DNA of 30,196 nt from UBA3792 sp946185305. GTDB lineage: Bacteria; Bacillota; Clostridia; Christensenellales; CAG-138. How positions within the stretch are numbered: position 1 is the first letter of the stretch; every line of letters begins with the position of its first letter. Position numbers and translations under genes: made by a program. The stretch lies in the NCBI GenBank assembly GCA_946185305.1, contig CAMHJE010000011.1, forward strand, positions 1 to 30,196. The letters are read 5' to 3'. This document shows positions 14,251 through 22,211 of the stretch, piece by piece. The notes beneath the pieces are model-generated. The model saw only the letters and a program-made list of their open reading frames with translations. It did not search any database and was not told where the DNA came from.

Positions 14251-14718
14251 TCAAAGAATCTGTTCCATGCCGACCTTTTGCGGCACAAGCCCCATTCGCT
14301 CATAAAAGTGCAAGGCGTTCGGGTTGCAGCTCCACACGTTCAGCGTCAGGTTGTAGCAGCCGAGCGAGCGCGCATACTCCCGCACATGCGTATACAGCGC
14401 CTTGCCCACGCCCCGGCCACGCGCGGCCTCGTCCACGCAGATATCGTCCACATACAGCGTTTTGCGGTCGCACAGCAGACGGTCGTTCTGCACGGTTTGG
14501 ATTTGACAGAAAGCATGTCCCAAAATCGCACCATCCTCGTCATAGACGAACACCGGCGCATCATCGTTCGAAAAGATGGCGGCAAGGTCTTCGGCGCCGT
14601 ACTTGGTGGCAAGGCGGAACAGGTCGGGTCTGCCTTGGTGGTGAACAAGGTTCACCTGCCGAAGCAGCCGCAGCACGGCGGGGATATCGCGCGGCTTGGC
14701 GCGGCGAATCGTGGTCAT
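14251..14718 (-). CDS. GNAT-family N-acetyltransferase
   Basis: This 155-residue GNAT protein has the complete fold: TTIRRAKPRDIPAVLRLL, a central FVYDEDGAILGHAFC hairpin, LYVDDICVDEAARGRGVG (acetyl-CoA motif A with RGRGVGKAL), and NPNALHFYERMGLVPQ at the end. It resembles the small-molecule or protein N-acetyltransferases of the RimI/YhbS type; the substrate is unknown. AAAGGAG lies just upstream. The aspartate kinase terminator ends only 16 bases before its ATG, so transcription must come by read-through or from an internal promoter. Confidence 0.92.
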   Translation of the reverse strand: MTTIRRAKPRDIPAVLRLLRQVNLVHHQGRPDLFRLATKYGAEDLAAIFSNDDAPVFVYDEDGAILGHAFCQIQTVQNDRLLCDRKTLYVDDICVDEAARGRGVGKALYTHVREYARSLGCYNLTLNVWSCNPNALHFYERMGLVPQKVGMEQIL

Positions 14719-14734
14719 AGAAGGCTCCTTTATG

Positions 14735-14773
14735 CAAAAAAGGACGGTCGCCTGCGAAGGGCAGACCGTCCTT
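14735..14773 (-). terminator. Intrinsic terminator after aspartate kinase
   Basis: A 10-bp stem (14740-14749 with 14764-14773, AAGGACGGTC/GACCGTCCTT) plus inner GCC/GGC pairing, followed on the minus strand by a T-run matching the A-run 14735-14741. Confidence 0.9.
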
Positions 14774-14785
14774 ATGAAATGCGCA

Positions 14786-16096
14786 TTATGCGAACTTATG
14801 GTAGATCGCGCGGATCGTGTTCTCGAAATCGCGCTGCTCGACGCCGATGATGATGTTCATTTCGCTGCTGCCCTGGTCGATGATGCGGACGTTGATATCC
14901 GCCTCGGAGAGCGCGTCGAACAGGCGGGCGGCGGTACCTCTGGCGCGAACCATGCCGATGCCGACGGTGGCGACAAGCGCGATACAGCTTGCGATTTCGA
15001 CGGTATCCGGCACACATTCCGCCATGATGTCGTGGTAGATCGCATCCATCTTGCCCTTCAGCTGCGTATCCGCGGCCACGACGCCCATCGTATCGACGCC
15101 GCACGGCATACACTCCACCGAAACATTGTGCTTGGCAAAGACGCCGACGAGCCGGTAAGCAAAGCCGGGCTCGCTGTTCATGTTGTCCTTTTGGAGCGTG
15201 ATAACGGTATACCCGCGGCTGCCCGCAATGCCGGTCAGCACGGAACTGCGCTCCACCGGCGCCATCACATCCGGCACGATCATCGTGCCCTTGACCTCCG
15301 GGCGGTTCGTGTTGCGGACGTTGATCGGGATACGCGCCTTGCGCACCGGGAAGATCGAATCCTCATGCAGCACGCCCGCGCCCATATAGCTGAGCTCGCG
15401 CAGCTCGGTATAGGTCACGGTGTCGATGACGCGCGCCTCCGGCACGATGCGCGGATCGGCCATCAAAAAGCCGTCCACGTCCGTCCAGTTTTCGTAAAGA
15501 TCGGAGTCGGTCGCGCGGGCGACGATCGCGCCCGTGATATCGCTGCCCCCGCGGGAGAACGTGCGCAGACTGCCGTCGTGCCGTTTGCCGTAAAAGCCCG
15601 GAATCACGACGCGGTCATACTGCGTCAGCACGCGCGCCCGCGCCTGTGTCGCTTCGTCGTCGTAGGTGCCGTCGTCGTGGAAGCAGATCAGCTCGGCGGC
15701 GTCCACAAAGCGGAAGCCGAGATAGTCCGCCATCAAAAGCGCGTTGAGGTATTCCCCGCGCGAGGCGGCATAGTCCGGACTGGCGCCGTTTTCGATGATG
15801 TGGCGAATGTCCGCAAGCTCGCTTTCTAAATCGACCCGCAATTCGAGCCGGTCGCGGATCTGCAGATACCGGCGCTCGATGCGGCCGAACACGTTTTCAA
15901 TCGACGCGCCGCTTTGCGCCACGCGCTGACACTCATACAGCAGATCGGTGATCTTGTCGTCGCCCTTATACCGCTTGCCGGGCGCGGAAACGACCACATA
16001 CCGGCGCGTCGGGTCGGCTAAGATAATGTCTTTGACTTTACGGAACTGTCCGGCGTCGGCCAACGAGCTGCCGCCGAATTTGACTGTTTTGATCAT
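14786..16096 (-). CDS. lysC: Aspartate kinase
   Basis: This 436-residue enzyme phosphorylates aspartate, the first step to lysine/diaminopimelate, threonine and methionine. The kinase domain opens with VKFGGSSLAD, with SRGEYLNALLMADYLGF and the SRGGSDITGAIVA nucleotide region; WTDVDGFLMADPRIV is the family signature. Two ACT domains follow (about residues 310-375 and 380-436), including GIGMVRARGTAARLF and IIDQGSSEMNIIIGV, the usual sites for feedback control by lysine or threonine. Length is typical of a monofunctional enzyme. It lies downstream of the DUF1015 gene in one transcript, separated by repeat array D. Confidence 0.95.
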   Translation of the reverse strand: MIKTVKFGGSSLADAGQFRKVKDIILADPTRRYVVVSAPGKRYKGDDKITDLLYECQRVAQSGASIENVFGRIERRYLQIRDRLELRVDLESELADIRHIIENGASPDYAASRGEYLNALLMADYLGFRFVDAAELICFHDDGTYDDEATQARARVLTQYDRVVIPGFYGKRHDGSLRTFSRGGSDITGAIVARATDSDLYENWTDVDGFLMADPRIVPEARVIDTVTYTELRELSYMGAGVLHEDSIFPVRKARIPINVRNTNRPEVKGTMIVPDVMAPVERSSVLTGIAGSRGYTVITLQKDNMNSEPGFAYRLVGVFAKHNVSVECMPCGVDTMGVVAADTQLKGKMDAIYHDIMAECVPDTVEIASCIALVATVGIGMVRARGTAARLFDALSEADINVRIIDQGSSEMNIIIGVEQRDFENTIRAIYHKFA

Positions 16097-16116
16097 AGAT
16101 ACTCCTCACGGGGGAT

Positions 16117-16186
16117 GGAAATTGCATCTGCGGTGCAGCCGAATCGAAGCGATTTTGCTGCATAGAGCCTTTACGGCTCTATGCGT
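16117..16186. repeat. Mini-hairpin array D (degenerate)
   Basis: TGCATC-TGC-GGTGCA (16122-16136), AATCG-AAG-CGATT (16142-16154), and GCATAGAGCC-TTTAC-GGCTCTATGC (about 16160-16184, 10 perfect pairs). GGAAAT and GAATC resemble the linkers of arrays A-C, and the TGC and TTTAC loops recur there. The DUF1015 stop codon lies in the loop of the last hairpin. No T-run follows on the minus strand, so it is not a normal terminator. Confidence 0.55.
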
Positions 16187-17481
16187 CTGCACTCCAGATA
16201 ATACCGCTTTTCGTTTGCTTCGCCCATCGAGAACGTCTTGCGCGGCAGAGCGCCGTCGTAAATGACGGTCGGGAACAGCTCGCTCTTTTGCATCGCGGGC
16301 AGCAGGAAGCCCATTGCGTCGGGCTTGTTCGACAGGTTCTTCACCACGTCGTCGCCGTGGATATAATCGACCTCGGCCTTGGTTTCCTTCAGCAGCGCGT
16401 CGATGGCGTTTTGCAGCGTGCCGACGGCAAGCTGCTGCTTCGGGCTGGTCACGGTCAGCGTGCCGCATTGCCCGTCGGTGAAGAACGGGATCACATGCGT
16501 TTCGCCGCCCGCGGCGGGCTTGGTCTCGCCCCACGATACGGCTGCGCCGCCGTTTTGCGCGGCGAGCTTTTCGGCAAGTGCCTCGATGCCGGCCTTGCCG
16601 CCGCAGCCGAAGACGACGCGGTGGATCGGCTCAAAGACAATGCCCTTGTCATGCACATTTTCGATCTCGACGAGCGCATAGCGGGCGGGGTGGTTTTCCC
16701 GATCGGCCTCGGGCAGCGTCGCCTTGATCTTTTCCCAGTTGGCCTTGGCGGTCGCAAAGCTGTGGTTGCCGTCGCCCATCGCAAAGAGCAGCGGCGCATG
16801 ATCGCCGTACTTTTCCGTAAAGGCCGCGGGATCGGTCAGCGCAGTCAGCGCGTTCAGTACATTTTGAATATCGGCGGGATCGTTGACGAGCCAGCCCTGA
16901 ATATGCCCGCCGCCGAGCATCAGATCGGTGTCGTAAAGCGGTTCGAGCGCGGCGGCCTTCTCGGTCAGCGGCTCGATGACCGTGCACTTCGGGTCGTCGA
17001 TCAGCACAAGGATATGCGGGAGCTCGACCGGCGCGCCCTCGCGGATGCGGAGCCGCGGCGGGATGCGCTCGACGATGGTGCCCTCCGTCGCGCGGATCAG
17101 CGTGGTCGAGCCCTTGCGGTAGTCGTAACATTCCAGATCGAGCGCGAGAACGAGGCCGTTGCGTGTGTTGCCCGCGGCGCTGCGGCGCACAAGCACAAAG
17201 CCGGTCGGCAGCGTTTGCAGTACGCCGTCACGCAGATATTCGCGCATCTTTTCACGGATCGAAGCAATGCGCGCCGCTTCGTCCGGCTTGCCCAAGAACG
17301 CTTCGGGCAGGATCAGATCGAGGGTAGACGGCGCCGCGCCGATATAGTCGCGCGCCTTTTGCCAATAGTCGGGCTGCGAGGTGTATTGATCGCAGGCGAC
17401 GACAGCCCACTTGGAGAAGTCCGTTCCCTTGGGCGGGAGCATCACATCCGGCACCAAAACGCCGATGTCGTTCTTGTACAT
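16171..17481 (-). CDS. DUF1015-family protein
   Basis: This 436-residue protein belongs to the DUF1015 family, common in anaerobic Firmicutes and often found beside serine-synthesis genes; its function is not established. Blocks seen are VLVPDVMLPP, WAVVACDQYTSQPDYW, LMLGGGHIQGWLV and FAMGDGNHSFATAKANWEKI, the last strongly conserved with a His and acidic residues suggesting a catalytic or ligand site. The start at 17481 is chosen because GGAGGGG precedes it; an in-frame ATG at 17517 lacks a site. It has its own promoter and leads into aspartate kinase, so a link to amino-acid metabolism is plausible but inferred. Confidence 0.93.
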   Translation of the reverse strand: MYKNDIGVLVPDVMLPPKGTDFSKWAVVACDQYTSQPDYWQKARDYIGAAPSTLDLILPEAFLGKPDEAARIASIREKMREYLRDGVLQTLPTGFVLVRRSAAGNTRNGLVLALDLECYDYRKGSTTLIRATEGTIVERIPPRLRIREGAPVELPHILVLIDDPKCTVIEPLTEKAAALEPLYDTDLMLGGGHIQGWLVNDPADIQNVLNALTALTDPAAFTEKYGDHAPLLFAMGDGNHSFATAKANWEKIKATLPEADRENHPARYALVEIENVHDKGIVFEPIHRVVFGCGGKAGIEALAEKLAAQNGGAAVSWGETKPAAGGETHVIPFFTDGQCGTLTVTSPKQQLAVGTLQNAIDALLKETKAEVDYIHGDDVVKNLSNKPDAMGFLLPAMQKSELFPTVIYDGALPRKTFSMGEANEKRYYLECRRIEP

Positions 17482-17529
17482 GGTCTTTCCCCTCCGTGCT
17501 GAAAATTCGGGGGACACGCCCCTAACGAT

Positions 17530-17558
17530 ATTATACGTGATTTTGAGGTTGTTTGCAA
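17530..17558 (-). promoter_or_regulatory. Sigma-A promoter for DUF1015-lysC
   Basis: On the minus strand TTGCAA (17553-17558) and TATAAT (17530-17535) with a 17-base spacer. The leader contains a GGGG/CCCC hairpin just upstream of the ribosome binding site. Confidence 0.87.
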
Positions 17559-17622
17559 TAGAAAAGCGAAAAAGCCGGGAGCGGCGAAATCGTGCTCGCG
17601 CAATGCAGACGCCGAAAGGGAT

Positions 17623-18909
17623 TCAGCTTCCCACAGGATTGCGAAGCCATCGCAAGCCCTTCGGGTAGTGGTTCTTGATCGTCGTCCCGTCCGACTTGCC
17701 GAGCCCCAAGGCGTACCCTTTATATGTCACGGCGCACCAGCCCTTTTCGGCGGAGCGGGGGAGCGTTTCGCCCGAAAGATAGCGGGCGGCTTCGGCGTCG
17801 GTCAGCGCGACCGTGCTGTGCAGCGGCAGCGGCGCGGCAAGCGCGAGCGCGTGGGCGGGCAGGAAGAATTTGCCCTTGTCCTCGCCAAGCAGCAGCCCCG
17901 CGCGGACGACGCGAAGGCCGTCCAAGGAAAACGGCAGGGCGGGAACAAGCAGCACGCGCCCGTCCTTCAGCCGAAGCAGCTGCCCCCTTGGGAGCGATAC
18001 GGACGCGGCAAAGTCCGCCCATGCGGGGCATTTGTCGGACCTGCCGAGGGTGAACACGGACGGCGCGGCCTCGCCCGCGCGGGCAAACAGCGCCATATAC
18101 TGCCCCTCGCCGACGGAATTGTGCGGAAACAGCTTTTGTTCGGCAAGCAGCGAAAAATCGGGATGGCCTTGCAAAAACAGCGCGGTCGTGTCCTCGTCCT
18201 CGGCGGGCGAGAACGAGCAGGTCGAATAGACGAGCCGGCCGCCGGGCTTGACGGCCTTGGCCGCGTTGTCCAGAATCCCGCGCTCACGCACGGCGCACGC
18301 CTCCACGTGCGCGGGCGACCATTCCTCCACGGCGCGCGGGTCCTTGCGGAACATGCCCTCCCCGGCGCACGGCGCATCGCACAAAACCGCGTCGAACCTT
18401 TCGGCAAGCCGGTCGCAAAGGGCTTTGGTATCCATGTTCGTCACGACGGCGTTCGTCACGCCGAGCCGTTCGAGGTTGCCGACAAGCACCTGCGCGCGGG
18501 ACGCGACGTATTCGTTGGCAACGAGCACACCGGTGTTTTGCATCGCGGCGGCAAGCTGTGTCGTTTTGCCGCCCGGCGCGGCGCAAAGGTCAAGCACCGC
18601 CATGCCGGGGCGCACGTCCAAAAGTCGTGCCGGCGCCTGCGCGCTCGCCTCCTGCATATAGTACAGCCCCGCCGCATGCAGCGGATCGGCGCCGGGCTTG
18701 AAGCCGGACGGAACCAAAAAGCCGTCCCGGGCGCCGTCAACCGGAACAAGCGGCGCCGAAAGCAGCGACTGCAGCGCGTCCGGCGCGACTTTCAGCGTGT
18801 TCACGCGAAGCGCGCTTTTCGGCGGCTCGTCCATCGCGGCAAGGTAGGCGGGATAGGCCTGCCCGAGCTGCGATTGCATACGGGTCAAAAATTCTTGCGG
18901 AAGAACCAT
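17623..18909 (-). CDS. rsmF: RsmF/NOL1-NOP2-Sun-type RNA 5-methylcytosine methyltransferase
   Basis: This 428-residue SAM-dependent enzyme makes 5-methylcytosine in rRNA or tRNA. The N-terminal region (LPQEFLTRMQSQLG, LRVNTLK) and GLYYMQEASA precede the SAM site DLCAAPGGKT (near residue 107), CDAPCAGEGMFRKDP (motif IV Cys) and STCSFSPAED (motif VI catalytic Cys). The C-terminal part ends with the PUA-like ALGLGKSDGTTIKNHYPKG typical of bacterial RsmF. It starts 2 bases after the addA stop, with GGAAAGGAA at the end of addA as ribosome binding site. I see no convincing terminator downstream. Confidence 0.92.
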   Translation of the reverse strand: MVLPQEFLTRMQSQLGQAYPAYLAAMDEPPKSALRVNTLKVAPDALQSLLSAPLVPVDGARDGFLVPSGFKPGADPLHAAGLYYMQEASAQAPARLLDVRPGMAVLDLCAAPGGKTTQLAAAMQNTGVLVANEYVASRAQVLVGNLERLGVTNAVVTNMDTKALCDRLAERFDAVLCDAPCAGEGMFRKDPRAVEEWSPAHVEACAVRERGILDNAAKAVKPGGRLVYSTCSFSPAEDEDTTALFLQGHPDFSLLAEQKLFPHNSVGEGQYMALFARAGEAAPSVFTLGRSDKCPAWADFAASVSLPRGQLLRLKDGRVLLVPALPFSLDGLRVVRAGLLLGEDKGKFFLPAHALALAAPLPLHSTVALTDAEAARYLSGETLPRSAEKGWCAVTYKGYALGLGKSDGTTIKNHYPKGLRWLRNPVGS

Positions 18910-18911
18910 TT

Positions 18912-21900
18912 TTATTCCTTTCCGAGCGCCATTTGCACCGCTTCTCTGGCGTTCAGCAGCACCACATACGCCTCCCTGACCGGGATACCGGTCAGCGCGG
19001 CGAGCGCGTCGGCATACAGCGTGATCTGCTTACGGTGGCGCTCGGCGTGCTTTGCGGGATCGCCCTCGACATGGTCGGTCTTGTAATCGACGAGCACCCA
19101 TGCGCCGTTTTCGATAAAGCACGCGTCGATCACGCCTTGCAGCAGGATCGGATCGGTGCGGTCGGTGTCCATCAGCCGGTTCGCCGGAACCGGGCGCACA
19201 AAGCTCTGCTCCCGCAAAACGCGTTCGGCGGTGAGCATCCGCCGCCACAGCGGGGAGCGTACAAACCATTGCACCGCGGCAAGGTGCGCCTTCGGCACGC
19301 CGCCGACGCTGTCGGCAAGGGCGGCAAGGGCTTCGTCCGAAACCGCCGTCAGCGGCAGCCGTTCCATGATCGCATGCACGCGCGAGCCGAGCGTTGCGCC
19401 GTCGTCGCGCTCCATAAACACCGGGTCTTCAAACGGCGCAAGCGTCTTGTCGCCGAGCGCGGTGACGGAGGTTTTGGCGGGCAGGTCGGTCACGATTTCA
19501 TACGGGTATTCCCAATCGAGCGCGTCGTGCAGCGCCTCGATATCGCCAGGCTCGGCGGCGGGCAGGGCAGGCAAGGCGGGCAGCTCGGCGGGCGCGGCAT
19601 ATTCGGCCTTCGTGTGCAGCTGCGGCGCCAAATAGCCGTTCAGCGCGAGCAGCAACAGCCGCATCCCGTTGTTGGCGCTGCGAAGGTTGTGCAGCGTCGG
19701 GGCGGGCAGCGACGAGAGCTTTTCCTCCGCTCCGCGGACACAGCCGCATAGGAACAGCTCGCTTCTTGCGCGCGTCATGCCGACGTACAGCACGCGCAGC
19801 TCCTCCTGCCACGAGGCGTCCGCAATCGCGCTTTGGATCAGCCGCCGCGCATAGGTTTTGCGCTTGCAGCCGTCCGCGTCCAAGAACGTCAGCCCGACGC
19901 CGTATCGCTCATGCAGCAGCAGCGGTTCCTTTTCGTCGGCGCGGTTGAACTGTCCGCCGAGCGCGGCCAAATAGACGATCGGGAACTCCAGCCCCTTGGA
20001 TTTATGGATCGTCATGATGCGCACGACGTTCGCCGTGACGGTCTGCGACGCGCCGAGATCGGCGGCCTCCGCCGCATCGTCCATGAACGCAAGGAAGCTG
20101 TGTACGCCGCCCGCGCCGGACGCGTCGAACGAGCGCGCGCGTTCGATCAGCGCATCCAGATTCAGTACGCGCTGTACGCCGCCGGGCAGCGCGCCCATGC
20201 GCTCGCGCAGCTGCGTTTCGTCAAGGATCGTTTCGAGCAGCTCCTCCATCGGCACGCGGCGGGAAAGCGAACGCCATGCGGCGAGCGTTTCGAGCATCGC
20301 GGTCACGCGCGGATCCTCGGAGGAGAGCACACATTCATGCAGCGGCACCTTCGGCCGCGCGGTTCTGAGAGCGATCAATTCCGCATCGGTGAAGCCGAAA
20401 AACGGCGACCGCATGACCGAGAGCAGCGGAATGTCCTGCCGCCGGTTGTCGAGCACGCGAAGCAGGTTCAGCACAAGCTGTACCTCGATGGCCTCGAAGT
20501 ACCCGCCCGCCAGCTGCGCGTAGGCGGGAATGCCCGCGTAGGCGAGCGTTTCGGCAAACACCGCCGCATGCTTTTTGCCGCGCAGCAGGATCGCAAAGTC
20601 CCCGTAGCGCGGGGCGCGCGTTTCGCCGGTCTTGCTGTCGAAAAGCGGTCGGTTCATGCGCTCGGCAATCGCCCCTGCGATCAGCCGCGCCTCGCCCTCG
20701 GCGTCGGAGGTGGATTCCTCGTCGGCGTCGGTCTTTTTTTCGAGTACATGACATTCGACCGCGCCGCCCGTTTCGCTGCTCCCGCGATAGAGCCGCGCCG
20801 CCGCGTCGTATTCGATGCCCGCAATCGGCTCGCGCATGATCGTTTCAAACACGCGGTTGACCGCGTCGATCACGGCGCCGCCCGAACGGAAATTCTGCTT
20901 GAGGTCGATGCGCGTTCCGGCTTCGCCGGTGAACGTGCGGCACTTTTCCAAAAACAGCTTCGGCTCGGCCTTGCGGAAGCGGTAGATCGACTGCTTCACG
21001 TCTCCGACGAAAAATTCGTTGTCCGCGCGGGCGATGCGGCTTAAGATCGCCTCCTGCACGCGGTTGCTGTCCTGGTATTCGTCCACGATCACATATTGAA
21101 AGCGCGACCGGTATTCGGCGGCGATCCGGTCGTCCTGCAGAATCGCAATCGTCATGTGCTCCAGATCGTCAAAGTCGAGCGCCGCCCGCTGTCGCTTTTC
21201 CTCGGCAAACGACGCGCGGAACGTGCGTACCAAAGCGAACAGCGGCACGATCAGCGCCGCGCCCGCCCGCTGCGTTTGAAACAAGGCTTCGGCGTCGGTC
21301 TCATATCGCTCGATCTGCGCCTTGATCAGCTTGACGGTCGCGGATTTCGCATCCTTCACGGCGTCGGCTTCCTCCGGGGAAAGGCCCTTGAGAGGCGGCA
21401 GATTCCACTTGGTCGGGATCGCTGCAAGCGCCTGCCCGTAAGCCGCGCGGTCGGTCTGCAGCAGTGCGCCGCGCGCATGGGTCAAAAGATCGTCTAACTT
21501 TTGCAGCGCCTTGTCGAACGCGGGCGGGAGCAGGTTCCGTGCGTCGTTCAGCTCCGCAAGGGAAAGGGTGAGTTCGTTTTTGTCCGACGCCAGCTCGTCG
21601 GCAAGGAGCGCGTCGAACGCCGCCCGGTCGGTCAGCGTCGATTCGGTTTTATGAAGCCACGCGTCCGGGTCGGGATCGGCGGACAGGAACCGGTCGATCT
21701 GATCGAGTGTCGAGATGAGCGCGTTTTCGCCGTTGAACCCGCCGATCAGCGCGCGATACGTTTCGGGCTGTTCGGCGGCAAGGTCGGATAGAACGCGCTC
21801 GCGCACCTCGCGGCGCAAAACCGCGCTTTCGGTTTCGTCGAGCATCTTTGCGGCGGGGGACAGGCCGACGCGGAAAAAGTGCCGGAACACGACCTTCGAG

Positions 21901-22211
21901 CAGAACGCGTGCATTGTCGAGATGTTCGCGCTTGCGACGCGCTGCGACTGGTCGCGCAGATAATTCTTGGCTTGGGCATCTGTCGCCTCTGCCGCCGCTG
22001 TTTCAAGCCGCGCCGCGATACGGGTTTTCATTTCGCCCGCCGCCGCGCGGGTAAAGGTCAGAATCAGCATCCGGTCGATCGGACAGCCGTTTTGCACGAG
22101 TCGGTAAACGCGCTCGGTCAGCACGGAGGTCTTGCCTGCGCCCGCGGCGGCGGAAACGATCACGTTGCCCGCGGCGTCGATGGCGCGCTGTTGATCGGGA
22201 TTCCACTTCAC
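18912..22211 (-). CDS. addA: AddA, helicase-nuclease subunit of the AddAB recombination complex
   Basis: This 1099-residue protein is the UvrD-type helicase and nuclease subunit that resects double-strand breaks together with AddB. Motifs: NPDQQRAID (Q motif), SAAAGAGKTSVL (Walker A), IVDEYQDSN (motif II), VGDVKQSIYRFRKAEP (motif III), VRIMTIHKSKGLEFPIVYL (motif V) and LRVLYVGMTRARSEL (motif VI). The C-terminal nuclease has VLVDYKTDHVEG. The GTG start at 22211 is set by a GTGA overlap with the addB stop and AGGAGG upstream; an ATG 18 codons earlier lies inside addB and is not preceded by a good site. It is translationally coupled to addB. Length is at the short end for AddA (often near 1200). 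Confidence 0.96.
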   Translation of the reverse strand: MKWNPDQQRAIDAAGNVIVSAAAGAGKTSVLTERVYRLVQNGCPIDRMLILTFTRAAAGEMKTRIAARLETAAAEATDAQAKNYLRDQSQRVASANISTMHAFCSKVVFRHFFRVGLSPAAKMLDETESAVLRREVRERVLSDLAAEQPETYRALIGGFNGENALISTLDQIDRFLSADPDPDAWLHKTESTLTDRAAFDALLADELASDKNELTLSLAELNDARNLLPPAFDKALQKLDDLLTHARGALLQTDRAAYGQALAAIPTKWNLPPLKGLSPEEADAVKDAKSATVKLIKAQIERYETDAEALFQTQRAGAALIVPLFALVRTFRASFAEEKRQRAALDFDDLEHMTIAILQDDRIAAEYRSRFQYVIVDEYQDSNRVQEAILSRIARADNEFFVGDVKQSIYRFRKAEPKLFLEKCRTFTGEAGTRIDLKQNFRSGGAVIDAVNRVFETIMREPIAGIEYDAAARLYRGSSETGGAVECHVLEKKTDADEESTSDAEGEARLIAGAIAERMNRPLFDSKTGETRAPRYGDFAILLRGKKHAAVFAETLAYAGIPAYAQLAGGYFEAIEVQLVLNLLRVLDNRRQDIPLLSVMRSPFFGFTDAELIALRTARPKVPLHECVLSSEDPRVTAMLETLAAWRSLSRRVPMEELLETILDETQLRERMGALPGGVQRVLNLDALIERARSFDASGAGGVHSFLAFMDDAAEAADLGASQTVTANVVRIMTIHKSKGLEFPIVYLAALGGQFNRADEKEPLLLHERYGVGLTFLDADGCKRKTYARRLIQSAIADASWQEELRVLYVGMTRARSELFLCGCVRGAEEKLSSLPAPTLHNLRSANNGMRLLLLALNGYLAPQLHTKAEYAAPAELPALPALPAAEPGDIEALHDALDWEYPYEIVTDLPAKTSVTALGDKTLAPFEDPVFMERDDGATLGSRVHAIMERLPLTAVSDEALAALADSVGGVPKAHLAAVQWFVRSPLWRRMLTAERVLREQSFVRPVPANRLMDTDRTDPILLQGVIDACFIENGAWVLVDYKTDHVEGDPAKHAERHRKQITLYADALAALTGIPVREAYVVLLNAREAVQMALGKE

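Noticed and set aside
16160..16184. Ten-bp hairpin at the DUF1015 stop as an intrinsic terminator
   Set aside because: No T-run follows on the minus strand, and aspartate kinase downstream has no promoter of its own; it fits the hairpin-array family better.
17560..17622. Terminator or further hairpin array after rsmF
   Set aside because: An AAATC and a short TGC/GCA stem are visible, and T-runs follow on the minus strand, but no stem longer than five pairs could be found.
17668..21044. Long plus-strand open frames opposite rsmF and addA
   Set aside because: Low-complexity Arg/Gly/His-rich translations caused by high GC; the minus strand holds clear genes with full motif sets.
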